A stretch of 64,000 nucleotides of DNA from Microbacterium sp. Clip185. Its GTDB lineage: Bacteria; Actinomycetota; Actinomycetes; Actinomycetales; Microbacteriaceae. This document shows positions 16,894-25,162 of this stretch, piece by piece. The DNA lies in the NCBI RefSeq assembly GCF_028743715.1, contig NZ_CP117996.1, positions 558,001-622,000 of the forward strand. Reading direction: 5' to 3'. The position numbers were made by a program, and so were the translations under genes. The notes beneath the pieces were generated by a model, which saw nothing but the letters and a program-made list of their open reading frames with translations, searched no databases and was not told the origin of the DNA. The first letter of the stretch is position 1, and each line of letters starts with the position of its first letter.

Positions 16894-17874
16894 TCAGCCG
16901 TTGGCGGCTGCGGACTTCTCCAGATCGGCCAGCTTCGTACGCAGCGTCTCGACGGGCACCTGCACGAGGACCGTGGCACCCTTGTCCTCCTTCTCGAGAG
17001 CGGCGGCCGCCCGCGGGTCGGCGTACGCCTCCTCGAGGATCTTCCAGGCCGGGTCGTCCGCGTTGTCGGCGCGGCTGGCGACGACGTTGATGTACGGAAG
17101 GTTCTTCTCATCCAGCGAGTCGTCCAGGTACAGCGCCTTGTCGGCAGTGATGCCCTGCGAGGGGTCGAAGTAGGACAGGCCGACGACGACGGCGGACAGG
17201 CTCGGGTCGTCGAACTGCTGCGGAATTGTCGTCGCCGCGATCGGCACGAACTCCAGGTTCTTCGGGTTGGCGGTCACGTCGTCGACCGAGGGGAAGTCGC
17301 CCGCATCCTCACTCAGCTCGATGAGTCCCGCCGAGGCCAGGATGCCGAGTGCGCGCCCGCCGTTGGAGGGATCGTCGGGAATCGCGATGCGGCCGCCGTC
17401 GGGGATCTCGTCGGTGTCGCCGAGGGTCGCAGAGAAGATGCCCCACTGGGTGATGAGCGTCGAGAAGACCGGCGTGAGGTCCTCTCCGTTCTGGGCATTG
17501 AAGTTGGAGAGGTACAGGATGTGCTGGAACGCGTTGCCGTCGACCGTTCCGGCGGCGAGCTCCGTGTTCGGCAGCACCCAGTCGTCGACGTTGACCCAGG
17601 TCACGTCGAGCCCCTTCTCGGAGGCGATGTCGGCGACGGCGGCCTGGAAGTCGTTGTCCTCGCTGACGGCGATGCGCAGCGCCGCACGCTCGGTGCCGGC
17701 CGCCGCGGCAGCAGGCTCCTCCGACCGGGTGAGGTTCGCGACGATCGCGACGACGCCGACGATGACGGCCACGACGGCGACGGCCGCGACGCTCAGCCAG
17801 GTGGTGCGCCGACGCCTGCGCGACGCGTCGAGGGCGGTACGCAGGTCGGGGGATTCGGGTGACTTCTCGGACAT
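16894..17874 (-). CDS. metQ: MetQ/NlpA-type substrate-binding protein with membrane anchor
   Basis: 326 residues. After an N-terminal basic segment (about 1-24) comes a transmembrane helix (about 25-47), then a MetQ-like binding domain: LRIAVSEDNDFQAAVADIA, GTVDGNAFQHILYL, IAIPDDPSNGGRALGILASAGLI and AYADPRAAAALEKE. MetQ proteins are normally lipoproteins; here there is no lipobox Cys, so the protein is anchored by the helix or cleaved after it. First gene of the operon to 12556. Substrate is not certain. Confidence 0.9.
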   Translation of the reverse strand: MSEKSPESPDLRTALDASRRRRRTTWLSVAAVAVVAVIVGVVAIVANLTRSEEPAAAAAGTERAALRIAVSEDNDFQAAVADIASEKGLDVTWVNVDDWVLPNTELAAGTVDGNAFQHILYLSNFNAQNGEDLTPVFSTLITQWGIFSATLGDTDEIPDGGRIAIPDDPSNGGRALGILASAGLIELSEDAGDFPSVDDVTANPKNLEFVPIAATTIPQQFDDPSLSAVVVGLSYFDPSQGITADKALYLDDSLDEKNLPYINVVASRADNADDPAWKILEEAYADPRAAAALEKEDKGATVLVQVPVETLRTKLADLEKSAAANG

Positions 17875-17995
17875 GGATCTCTGCCTCTCTGGCCGAGGCG
17901 CCGGTGACGCTCACGGCTCGGTGTGCTGTGCGGGGGCGACGCGGGGTCGCGATGCCCCATTGCGCCACGCGGAATCGGTCGGGCTCCACCGCATC

Positions 17996-18031
17996 CGTCA
18001 CACCCCGTCGTCGGTCGTCACATCCCGTCAC
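17996..18031. promoter_or_regulatory. Tandem CGTCA-N5-CGTC boxes between metQ and the cysteine leader
   Basis: CGTCACACCCCGTC at 17996-18009 and CGTCACATCCCGTCAC at 18016-18031, start to start 20 bases (two helical turns). The first is identical over 14 bases to the complement of the site at 11026-11041. They sit 122 bases before metQ and about 55 before the leader-peptide start, so they could serve either or both divergent promoters. Confidence 0.45.
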
Positions 18032-18073
18032 GCGCGGCCGGCGGATGCGGCGAGAGGGAGAGCCGGGCTCTGG

Positions 18074-18138
18074 TAGGGTCGCAGCGTGCTTACCTGTCGT
18101 TGTTGTCGCTGAGTGATCCCGTGCGCCCTCTCGCGCAC
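18074..18138 (+). promoter_or_regulatory. Leaderless promoter and attenuator region for the transsulfuration operon
   Basis: TAGGGT (18074-18079) is six bases from the GTG of the Cys-rich leader peptide, the spacing of a -10 box of a leaderless transcript. After the peptide stop, GTGCGC (18121-18126) can pair with GCGCAC (18133-18138). This small hairpin, and the 95-base leader up to the next gene, fit a ribosome-stalling attenuator; no U-run is seen, so the exact mechanism is open. Confidence 0.55.
18086..18112 (+). CDS. Cysteine-rich leader peptide (MLTCRCCR)
   Basis: GTG CTT ACC TGT CGT TGT TGT CGC TGA: eight codons, three of them Cys. It lies 95 bases before a cystathionine beta-synthase-like gene. 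Short Cys-rich upstream frames that sense cysteine supply by ribosome stalling are described for sulfur operons in mycobacteria. Here low Cys-tRNA would slow the ribosome and raise downstream expression (inference). Confidence 0.7.
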   Translation: MLTCRCCR

Positions 18139-18207
18139 CCTCACCGATAACCTCCGACAATCCGCGGGCTCCCGATCTCAGGCCCCGCCGCACCCAGGGA
18201 CACCTCC

Positions 18208-19218
18208 ATGCGTTACGCATCCAACGTCGCCGCGCTCGTCGGCAACACCCCGCTCGTCAAGCTCAACCGCGTCACCGACGGCATCGCTGCCACGGTGCTC
18301 GCCAAGGTCGAGTACTTCAACCCCGGCGGCTCCGCCAAGGACCGCATCGCGAAGAACATCATCGACGCCGCGGAGCGCGACGGCCTGCTGCGCCCGGGCG
18401 GCACGATCGTCGAGCCCACGAGCGGCAACACCGGCGTGGGCCTTGCGCTGGTGGCTCTCGAGCGCGGCTACCGCATGATCTTCGTCGTCCCCGACAAGTT
18501 CGCCGGCGAGAAGGTCGCGGTGCTGCGGGCCTACGGTGCCGAGGTCGTGATGACTCCGACCTCGGTTCCACCCGAGCATCCGGACTCCTACTACAGCGTG
18601 TCCGACCGGCTGGCGAGTGAGATCCCCGGGGCGTTCAAGCCGAATCAGTTCGCCAACCAGAACGGCCCGCGCGGACACTTCGAGACCACGGGGCCGGAGA
18701 TCTGGGCCGACACCGACGGTGCCGTCACCCACTTCGTCGCCGGCATCGGCACCGGCGGCACGATCAGCGGCACGGGTCGCTTCCTCAAGCAGGCGTCCGA
18801 GGGACGCGTCACGGTGATCGGCGCCGATCCCGAGGGGTCGATCTACTCCGGCGGCCCGTTGCACGGATACCTCGTCGAGGGCGTCGGCGAGGACTTCTGG
18901 CCGACCACCTTCGACCCCGCCGTCGTCGACCGGTACGAGCGCGTGGACGACGCCGAGGCCTTCGCCATGACGCGCCGCCTCGCGCGCGAGGAGGGTCTGC
19001 TCGTGGGCGGATCGGGCGGGATGGCGGTGGTCGCCGCCCTGCGCGCAGCCCGCGAGCTGCCCGCCGATGCCGTGGTCGTCGTGGTGCTGCCCGATCACGG
19101 CCGCGGCTACCTCAGCAAGATCTTCGACGACACCTGGATGACAGACCACGGATTCGCCGTCGAACCCACCACGAGCCGGCTCGCCGAAGCGGGCACCGAC
19201 GAAGGAGCACAACGATGA
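18208..19218 (+). CDS. Cystathionine beta-synthase-like PLP enzyme
   Basis: 336 residues, fold type II PLP enzyme. PLP lysine Lys44 in NPGGSAKDRIA, phosphate/substrate loop TSGNTG (71-76), GIGTGGTISGTGRFLK, and PLHGYLVEGVGEDFWP, the last being typical of cystathionine beta-synthases rather than CysK/CysM. The C-terminal CBS-domain pair seen in many full-length enzymes is absent. It would condense serine and homocysteine to cystathionine. It overlaps the next gene by four bases (ATGA), giving a two-enzyme transsulfuration unit. Confidence 0.9.
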   Translation: MRYASNVAALVGNTPLVKLNRVTDGIAATVLAKVEYFNPGGSAKDRIAKNIIDAAERDGLLRPGGTIVEPTSGNTGVGLALVALERGYRMIFVVPDKFAGEKVAVLRAYGAEVVMTPTSVPPEHPDSYYSVSDRLASEIPGAFKPNQFANQNGPRGHFETTGPEIWADTDGAVTHFVAGIGTGGTISGTGRFLKQASEGRVTVIGADPEGSIYSGGPLHGYLVEGVGEDFWPTTFDPAVVDRYERVDDAEAFAMTRRLAREEGLLVGGSGGMAVVAALRAARELPADAVVVVVLPDHGRGYLSKIFDDTWMTDHGFAVEPTTSRLAEAGTDEGAQR

Positions 19219-20372
19219 CCAACCCCGCAGCCCGCGCCTTCGCCAGCCTCGCGGTTCACGCAGGCCAGGACTTCGATCCGACCACGGGGGCGGTCATCCC
19301 CCCGATCCACATGAGCACCACGTTCGCCCAGGACGGTATCGGGGGCCTTCGCGGCGGCTACGAGTACGGCCGCAGCGGCAACCCCACCCGCACCGCGCTG
19401 GAGACGCAGCTCGCCGCCATCGAGCACGGCGAGCACGCGCTGTCGTTCTCCTCGGGCCTTGCCGCAGAAGACGCACTGCTGCGCGCCGTGCTGAAGCCGG
19501 GCGACGAGGTGCTCCTCGGCAGCGACGTCTACGGCGGCACCTACCGGCTGCTCGCCCGCGTGCTCGGCCCGTGGGGCGTCACGCTCCGCGTGGTCGACAT
19601 GAGTGATCTGGATGCGGTCGCTGCCGCCCTCGAGGAGCGGCCCGCCCGCATCCTCTGGGTCGAGACACCGTCCAATCCGCTGCTGAAGGTCAGCGACATC
19701 GCGGGACTCGCCCGCCTCGGGCACGCGGCGGGCGCACTCGTCGTGGTCGACAACACGTTCGCGACCCCGGCGCTGCAGCAGCCGCTGGCTCTCGGCGCGG
19801 ACGTGGTCGTGCACTCCACGACCAAGTATCTGGGCGGCCACTCCGACGTCGTGGGCGGGGCGCTCGTGACGAACGACGCGGAGCTCGCCGAGGCGGCGCG
19901 TTTCCTGCAGTTCGCGGTCGGCGCGGTCTCGAGCCCGTTCGACGCCTGGCTGACCACGCGCGGCATCAAGACCCTCGGTGTGCGCATGCAGCGGCACAGC
20001 GAGAACGGCGACGCCGTCGCGCGCTTCCTCGCCGGCCACGAGCGTGTCGCCGCCGTCTACTACCCGGGGCTCTCGACCCATCCCGGCCACGATGTTGCAC
20101 GCACCCAGATGAGCGGGTTCGGCGGCATCGTGTCGCTCGCGCTCGCCGACCAGGCCGCAGCCCGCCGCTTCGCCGAGTCGACGCGCCTGTTCACCCTCGC
20201 CGAGTCGCTCGGAGGCGTCGAGTCCCTGGTGAACTACCCCGATGCCATGACCCACGCGTCGGTGCGGGGAACCGAGCTCGCGGTCCCCACCGAGGTCGTG
20301 CGGCTCTCGGTGGGCATCGAGGACGCGGAGGATCTCATCGTAGATCTGGATGCGGCACTCGCCACGCTCTGA
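19215..20372 (+). CDS. Cystathionine gamma-synthase/gamma-lyase
   Basis: 385 residues, Cys/Met metabolism PLP family (fold type I). Motifs: GYEYGRSGNPTR, SFSSGLAAEDA, WVETPSNPLLKVSDI, VDNTFATP and PLP lysine Lys204 in STTKYLGGHSD; C-terminal SLGGVESL and VRLSVGIED. Sequence alone does not separate synthase (MetB) from lyase. Coupling to a cystathionine beta-synthase and control by a Cys leader favour the lyase direction, making cysteine from homocysteine. Confidence 0.92.
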   Translation: MTNPAARAFASLAVHAGQDFDPTTGAVIPPIHMSTTFAQDGIGGLRGGYEYGRSGNPTRTALETQLAAIEHGEHALSFSSGLAAEDALLRAVLKPGDEVLLGSDVYGGTYRLLARVLGPWGVTLRVVDMSDLDAVAAALEERPARILWVETPSNPLLKVSDIAGLARLGHAAGALVVVDNTFATPALQQPLALGADVVVHSTTKYLGGHSDVVGGALVTNDAELAEAARFLQFAVGAVSSPFDAWLTTRGIKTLGVRMQRHSENGDAVARFLAGHERVAAVYYPGLSTHPGHDVARTQMSGFGGIVSLALADQAAARRFAESTRLFTLAESLGGVESLVNYPDAMTHASVRGTELAVPTEVVRLSVGIEDAEDLIVDLDAALATL

Positions 20373-20410
20373 GCGCAGACCTCCGACGCCGCGAACGCGA
20401 AACGCAGCGT

Positions 20411-20428
20411 GACGCCCCGTCGGGCGTC
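20411..20428 (+). terminator. Hairpin after the transsulfuration operon
   Basis: GACGCCC-CGTC-GGGCGTC: seven perfect base pairs with a tetraloop, 38 bases after the stop. No T-run. Directly downstream, TACAGT (20437-20442) is a -10 candidate for the next gene. Confidence 0.55.
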
Positions 20429-20483
20429 CGGCTGGGTACAGTAGTCGCGCAAAGCAGGTCGACCCGACGGCCTGAGGGGATCT

Positions 20484-20561
20484 ATGAGATCGATCGTGCG
20501 CGGAGGTTCCGTGTCGTCGAATGCGTCCAGCGACGCCGTGACCGGACGGAACCGGCGATGA
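20484..20561 (+). CDS. Possible 25-residue upstream peptide coupled to the sensor kinase
   Basis: ATG after GAGGGGA (spacing 3); 25 codons rich in Ser/Arg ending in a TGA that overlaps the ATG of the kinase gene (ATGA). It has no recognisable domain. The coupling junction and Shine-Dalgarno are the only support; it may instead be an untranslated leader. Confidence 0.35.
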   Translation: MRSIVRGGSVSSNASSDAVTGRNRR

Positions 20562-22321
20562 CGCCTGCCCGCGCGTACGCCGAGATCCGCGGCGGTGGTG
20601 TCCGCGCCGGTGTGCGACGCGTGGCGCGCATCTGGTGGGGAACGCTGACCAGCGGCCGCTTCTTCAGCGGATGGAGCGCCGCCGTCTCGCTCCTGATCGC
20701 GGTGACCGTGCTCGGTGCCTACCGCTCGGTGAACTCGACGGCGGAGTATCTTCCCGCCATCGGCATCTCGGTGCTCGTCTGGGCCGTGCTGGTGGTGCTC
20801 GTGCTGCCGGTGGCGTGGGCCGAACGCCGGGTACGGCGCCGTCGCTGGCGCGCCGTTCTGGTGCTCGGCACGGTCGCCGCCGCGGGTGCCGCGAGGCCCC
20901 TGCTCAACGATGCTGCCGGCCTCGTGCTGCTCGGCGAGCCGAGCAGCGGGTCATGGCTCGAGCGCATCACGACGAACGTGGTCATCTGGCTTCTCGTGCT
21001 CTCCCTCGTCGCGACGGCGACGGTCGCCTACGACGCCACCCGCAGCGCGGGCGCGCGTCTGCGGGTCGCGCTGGCGGACTTGGGCGAGGCCGACCGACGC
21101 GCCGACGCCTACGCTCGCCGCACCCGCATCCTGCTGCACGAGCAGATCGCCAAGCTCCGCGCCGCGCTCGCGGAGCTGGTGGTGCGAAGCCCCGGCTTCG
21201 ACGAGGTCAGCGCCTTCTCGCAGTCGGTGCGCTCGGTCAGCCACGACCTCGAGGACGAGGCAGGGCTGCCGCTGTCCGAGATCGCCGCGGGAACCGGGCC
21301 GGTGGAGGTGCCCACACCTCCCCGGCGCCCGCTTCTGGCTCGACTGCGGCCGCCGAGCCCGGTCGTCGTCAGCATCGCCTACGTGGTCGGCAGTCTTCCC
21401 TACACGCTGACGACCGTGCCGACGTGGCTCGCCCTCATCGCCGTCGTGCTGGTCTTCGTGTGCGGGTTCGTGGCGAACGCGGTCGCCCGCAGATCCGCGC
21501 GCCGTCGATCCGCCACGGCGCGCGGCGGCGCCATCCTGTTCGCCTGGTTCGCGGCCGGGGTGCTGTTCTCGTCCGTCGCGATCCTGCTCGCGCCGCACAC
21601 CCTGCCCACGGCCCTCGTGCCGATCCTCGCCTTCCCCCTGCTGGCGGCCATCATCGGTGTCTCTTCCGACGCCATCCACAGCTCGATCGTCCAGACGCGT
21701 CGCCTCTCGCGCGCCCTCGCCGCGCAGACGGATGCGGTGGCCACGCGCACGATGCGCGCGCGCGGCGAGCTGCGCCGTGCGGCTGAGCAGTTGCATGGGC
21801 GTGTGCAGGGGCGGTGCGTGCTGTTCGCCGCGACGGTCGACGAGCGCGCCGCGACGTCCGAGGAGCTCGATGCGTTTGCGACGACGATCGCACGCTCCCT
21901 CGCGGAGATCGAGGGCACGGCCCCGGCACTCGCCGCGCCCGTGCCGGTAGCACCGTCGGATGCTCTCGCCCAGACGATCGAGACCTGGTCGCATGTGCTC
22001 GAGATCTCCAGCGACATCGACGAAGAGGCACGGCTCGCCCTCGGCGACGATGAGGTGACGCGTCGTGTCGTCGACATCGCGAGCGAGGGCTTCCTCAACG
22101 CGGTGAAGCACTCCGCAGCGAAGCGGGCGAGGCTCGAGGTGACTCACGGTGACCCGGATGCGGCTCCGGGGCTGCGCGTGGAGGTCTCGTCGCCCGGAAG
22201 GCTCGGTTCGGCGCTGCCGCTCACCTCCGGTCGAGGCATCGCGAATCTGGGCGGTGCGCATCTGTTCCAGCGGGGTCGTGACGTCGTGCTCGAGGCGCGG
22301 GTGCCGTTGCCCGCCGCCTGA
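20558..22321 (+). CDS. Membrane sensor kinase-like protein with NarL-type ATPase domain
   Basis: 587 residues. Two membrane blocks: four helices at about 38-165 and four at about 275-375, separated by a coiled segment (about 170-230). The C-terminal domain (about 470-585) is a HATPase with N-box ASEGFLNAVKHSAAKRARLEV and a G-box near TSGRGIANLGGA. A classical HisKA box is not obvious, and no response regulator follows, so it is an orphan or degenerate kinase. It ends against a repeat region. Confidence 0.78.
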   Translation: MTPARAYAEIRGGGVRAGVRRVARIWWGTLTSGRFFSGWSAAVSLLIAVTVLGAYRSVNSTAEYLPAIGISVLVWAVLVVLVLPVAWAERRVRRRRWRAVLVLGTVAAAGAARPLLNDAAGLVLLGEPSSGSWLERITTNVVIWLLVLSLVATATVAYDATRSAGARLRVALADLGEADRRADAYARRTRILLHEQIAKLRAALAELVVRSPGFDEVSAFSQSVRSVSHDLEDEAGLPLSEIAAGTGPVEVPTPPRRPLLARLRPPSPVVVSIAYVVGSLPYTLTTVPTWLALIAVVLVFVCGFVANAVARRSARRRSATARGGAILFAWFAAGVLFSSVAILLAPHTLPTALVPILAFPLLAAIIGVSSDAIHSSIVQTRRLSRALAAQTDAVATRTMRARGELRRAAEQLHGRVQGRCVLFAATVDERAATSEELDAFATTIARSLAEIEGTAPALAAPVPVAPSDALAQTIETWSHVLEISSDIDEEARLALGDDEVTRRVVDIASEGFLNAVKHSAAKRARLEVTHGDPDAAPGLRVEVSSPGRLGSALPLTSGRGIANLGGAHLFQRGRDVVLEARVPLPAA

Positions 22322-22527
22322 CCGCCGCGCGTGTCGGCGGTGCCCCCGTGGTGCGGCGGCGGCCGTGTGGGCACAGGGGCCGCGCCGCGCGTGGTGCCCC
22401 GTGGCGAGCCCGGTGTGCCCCCGCGTGTGGCATGCCGCGGTGCGGGGCATGCCGTGGTGTGTAGGCGTGCCCCGGTGTGGCGAGCCCCGTGCGAGCGAGC
22501 CCCGGTTCGCGATAAGCCCTGCTCTGC

Positions 22528-22690
22528 GTGTCTCAGTTGTGCACGGTGGGGCGTGGGTTTGCGTGCATTTGTGAGACACGGAGTGAGGGTGGCGGTGTCT
22601 TCGAGCCTGCGTGTCTCAGTTGTGCACGTTGGGGCGTGGGTTTGCGTGCATTTGTGAGACACGCAGTGAGGGTGGCGGTGAGCCCAGGCG
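22528..22690. repeat. Two 83-bp hairpin repeats related to the 12111 array
   Basis: Copies start at 22528 and 22611 (period 83). In each, GTGTCTCAGTTGTGCAC pairs with GTGCATTTGTGAGACAC to form a long stem around a G-rich loop (22528-22579 and 22611-22662), followed by a GTGAGGGTGGCGGTG spacer. The left arm differs from the 12111 array by one base. The array lies between two convergent kinase genes. The remaining gap, 22322-22527, is low-complexity GC-rich sequence (GTGTG, GCCCCG runs) with no convincing gene. Confidence 0.85.
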
Positions 22691-22738
22691 GGTGCGCGCG
22701 TCGGCGGTGTCCGTCGACCGGCTGCGGGGGTGAGACGC

Positions 22739-24727
22739 TCAGGCGGACTGGGGAGCCGCCGGCAACCGCAGCACCGCGCGCAGGCCACCGGATGCGGGTG
22801 AGACGAGCTCCAGCGTCCCGCCGTTGCGCTTCGCGAGCCGCTGCGCGATCGACAGGCCGAGACCGACGCCGGGCGTGCCCGACTGCTCCGCCTCCGGGGC
22901 TCGGAAGAACCGGTCGAACGCACGTTCCCGGTCGGTGTCGCTCATGCCGGGCCCGCTGTCGCTGATCGAGAACTCGGTGGTCTCGCCGTCGTCGCGCACG
23001 CGCACGAGGACGTCGCCGTCGACCGGCGTGAACAGGATCGCGTTCGACAGGAGGGCGGCTAGGGAACGGTGGATGTCGGCGGGAACGCCGTGCACGTTGG
23101 TTCCGGCATCGATGTCGATCTCGAGGCGCAACCGCTTCTCGTCGGCCGCCGCGCCGTGCGATGCGACGATGGCCGCCACCACGGAACGGGTCGAGATCGT
23201 GCGCTGCTCGCCGGGGCTCACCGGCGTGGCGTGAGCGCCGCCGACCATCAGCAGGTCCTCCACGAGATCCGACAGGCGCAGACCGTTCCGCCGGATGCGG
23301 GCGACCCAGTCGCGCTCGAGCGCGGTCAGCGCGGGCGACTCCTCGAGAAGTTCCGCGTAGCCCAGCACATTGGTCAAGGGCGTCCGGAGTTCGTGACTCG
23401 TGGTCGAGATGAAGTCGTCGCGCTGTCGGCTGAGGTCGGCCCGCAGTTCCGTAGCTGCGGCGCGCTCGCGCTCCGCGTCCGCGCGCGCCTGGATCATGCG
23501 GACGGTGCTGGACACATCGAGCAGCTGCACGGCGAACAGCCCGGGATCGTTCTCGATCGGGTTCGCCACGAGACGGAGCGAAGTGTCGCCGTCGGTGTGC
23601 ACCCGCTCCACGCCGTCGCGGCTCGCGTGACGGGCGACGTGCTCGAGCGGTCCCTTCCAGTCGTCGCCGTCGAGTTCCGCCGCGATCAGGGAGCGGGCGG
23701 CGGGATTTGCCCACAGCAGCTGTGTGCTCTCACCGTCGCGGCGCGCGACGGCGAGACCCACTTCGGTCTCCACCAGGCCGCCCGAGAGCAGGTGGCTGGT
23801 GCGTGCTGTCACGCGCGCCGCCTCCCGCTGCTCCGCGCGCGCGGTGAGCAGCAGCAGCGATACGGTGGCCAGCGCGATCAGGAAGATCTCGACGGTGACC
23901 GCGCGCTCGGCGGGGGAGAGCCCGAGCGCGAAGGGTCCTCGGCCCGCCAGGGTGACCATGAGGATCGCGACGCCCGCGATCACCACTTCGATGAGGGCGA
24001 CGACGAACGGCAGGCGCAGGCATCCCCACGCGATGATCATGAACGGCAGGAAGGTGAGGGGGATCTCCACGCGCGGGAATGCGACGAACGCGAGCACGCC
24101 GAACAGCAGCGCGGGCTGCAGCACCGCCTCCCAGCGCGGTACCGGTGTAGGACCGGAGGACGGCGGGATGCAGGCGAACGGAGCGAACAGAAGGATGGCG
24201 GCAGCGTGGGAGGGGAACACGCTGAACACCGTCTCCGGGAAGTCGCCGCCGCCGAGCAGCGCGGCCGTCGCAGCGGCGATCACCGCGGCCACGACGGCGC
24301 CGGTGAGGCTGGCGACCACGAGGACGAGTGCTTCGCGCGGCCGTCGCAGCACGAACGGGTTGGATCCGCGATAGCCCCAGATCGCCAGCACGGCCAGCAG
24401 CGCTGCGATCTCGGCCGCGTTGCCGAGCGCATAGCCCACAGCCACCGCGAGCGAACGTCCGTGGATGAGGTTGGGGATCACGGTGACGACGAGCACGAGG
24501 AGGACGACGGCTCCGCGACGGCGCGGTGGGTTGAGGAGCGCGAAGAGGGCGGCCGCTCCCGCGGCCGGCCACCATGCCGCGGTGCTGCCACCGGGGGGCG
24601 TGAAGATCGTCCCCGTGAGGCCGAGGACAGCGATGACGATCGCGGCGATCGGCCACGCCCACCACGGGGGGATCCATTCGGACCTCGACGGGGCGCCGAG
24701 TGTCGCGAACGGGGCCGCAGCCTTCAT
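22739..24727 (-). CDS. Hybrid-free sensor histidine kinase with MASE1-like membrane domain
   Basis: 662 residues. About nine transmembrane helices form a MASE1-like sensor (about 20-315), then a PAS-like region (about 325-415), a coiled linker, HisKA with TTSHELRTPL (phospho-acceptor His445), N-box LSNAILFTP and G-boxes DSGPGMSD and GVGLGLSIAQRLAKRNGG. ATG 24727. The divergent response regulator 60 bases away is the likely partner. The signal is unknown. Confidence 0.93.
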   Translation of the reverse strand: MKAAAPFATLGAPSRSEWIPPWWAWPIAAIVIAVLGLTGTIFTPPGGSTAAWWPAAGAAALFALLNPPRRRGAVVLLVLVVTVIPNLIHGRSLAVAVGYALGNAAEIAALLAVLAIWGYRGSNPFVLRRPREALVLVVASLTGAVVAAVIAAATAALLGGGDFPETVFSVFPSHAAAILLFAPFACIPPSSGPTPVPRWEAVLQPALLFGVLAFVAFPRVEIPLTFLPFMIIAWGCLRLPFVVALIEVVIAGVAILMVTLAGRGPFALGLSPAERAVTVEIFLIALATVSLLLLTARAEQREAARVTARTSHLLSGGLVETEVGLAVARRDGESTQLLWANPAARSLIAAELDGDDWKGPLEHVARHASRDGVERVHTDGDTSLRLVANPIENDPGLFAVQLLDVSSTVRMIQARADAERERAAATELRADLSRQRDDFISTTSHELRTPLTNVLGYAELLEESPALTALERDWVARIRRNGLRLSDLVEDLLMVGGAHATPVSPGEQRTISTRSVVAAIVASHGAAADEKRLRLEIDIDAGTNVHGVPADIHRSLAALLSNAILFTPVDGDVLVRVRDDGETTEFSISDSGPGMSDTDRERAFDRFFRAPEAEQSGTPGVGLGLSIAQRLAKRNGGTLELVSPASGGLRAVLRLPAAPQSA

Positions 24728-24787
24728 ACTGTGAACGTACCCTCTCGGCGGCACCCGCCCCGTACACGGGGCACGGGTTGCAAGGAG

Positions 24788-25162
24788 GTGGCGGCCATCG
24801 CGAGCATCCTGGTCGTCGAGGACGACGCCGATGTGGCGCAGCTGATCCAGCACCGTCTGGCGGCGTCGGGCCACGAGGTCGCTGTGGCCGGGGACGGTGA
24901 ACAGGGCCTCGTCGCCGCGCGCGACGCGCGCCCCTCCCTCGTCATCCTCGACTGGATGATGCCGCACCGCACCGGCCTGGAGGTGTGCGCCGAGCTGCGA
25001 AGTGACACATCGTTCGCCGGCACCCGCATCATGATGCTCACCGCCAGGGCGCAGGACGAGGACATCGCGCGCGCGTTCTCCGCAGGCGCCGACGACTACA
25101 TGACGAAGCCCTTCTCGCCGCGCGAGCTCGTCGCGCGTGTGGGGGCCCTCCTCGCCTCGTGA
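24788..25162 (+). CDS. Single-domain response regulator
   Basis: About 124 residues, a lone receiver domain: ILVVEDDADVAQLIQHRL, phospho-acceptor Asp55 in VILDWMMPHRTG, MLTARAQDED and Lys in MTKPFSPREL. No output domain, so it must act by protein contact. Start is uncertain: GTG 24788 fits the frame but directly abuts the perfect AAGGAGG; GTG 24731 would add 19 residues. The stop overlaps the GH114 gene by four bases. Confidence 0.85.
   Translation: MAAIASILVVEDDADVAQLIQHRLAASGHEVAVAGDGEQGLVAARDARPSLVILDWMMPHRTGLEVCAELRSDTSFAGTRIMMLTARAQDEDIARAFSAGADDYMTKPFSPRELVARVGALLAS

Noticed and set aside
17875-18085. SAM riboswitch upstream of metQ
   Set aside because: No SAM-I/IV or SAM-II core motifs were found on the minus strand; only the CGTCA boxes stand out.
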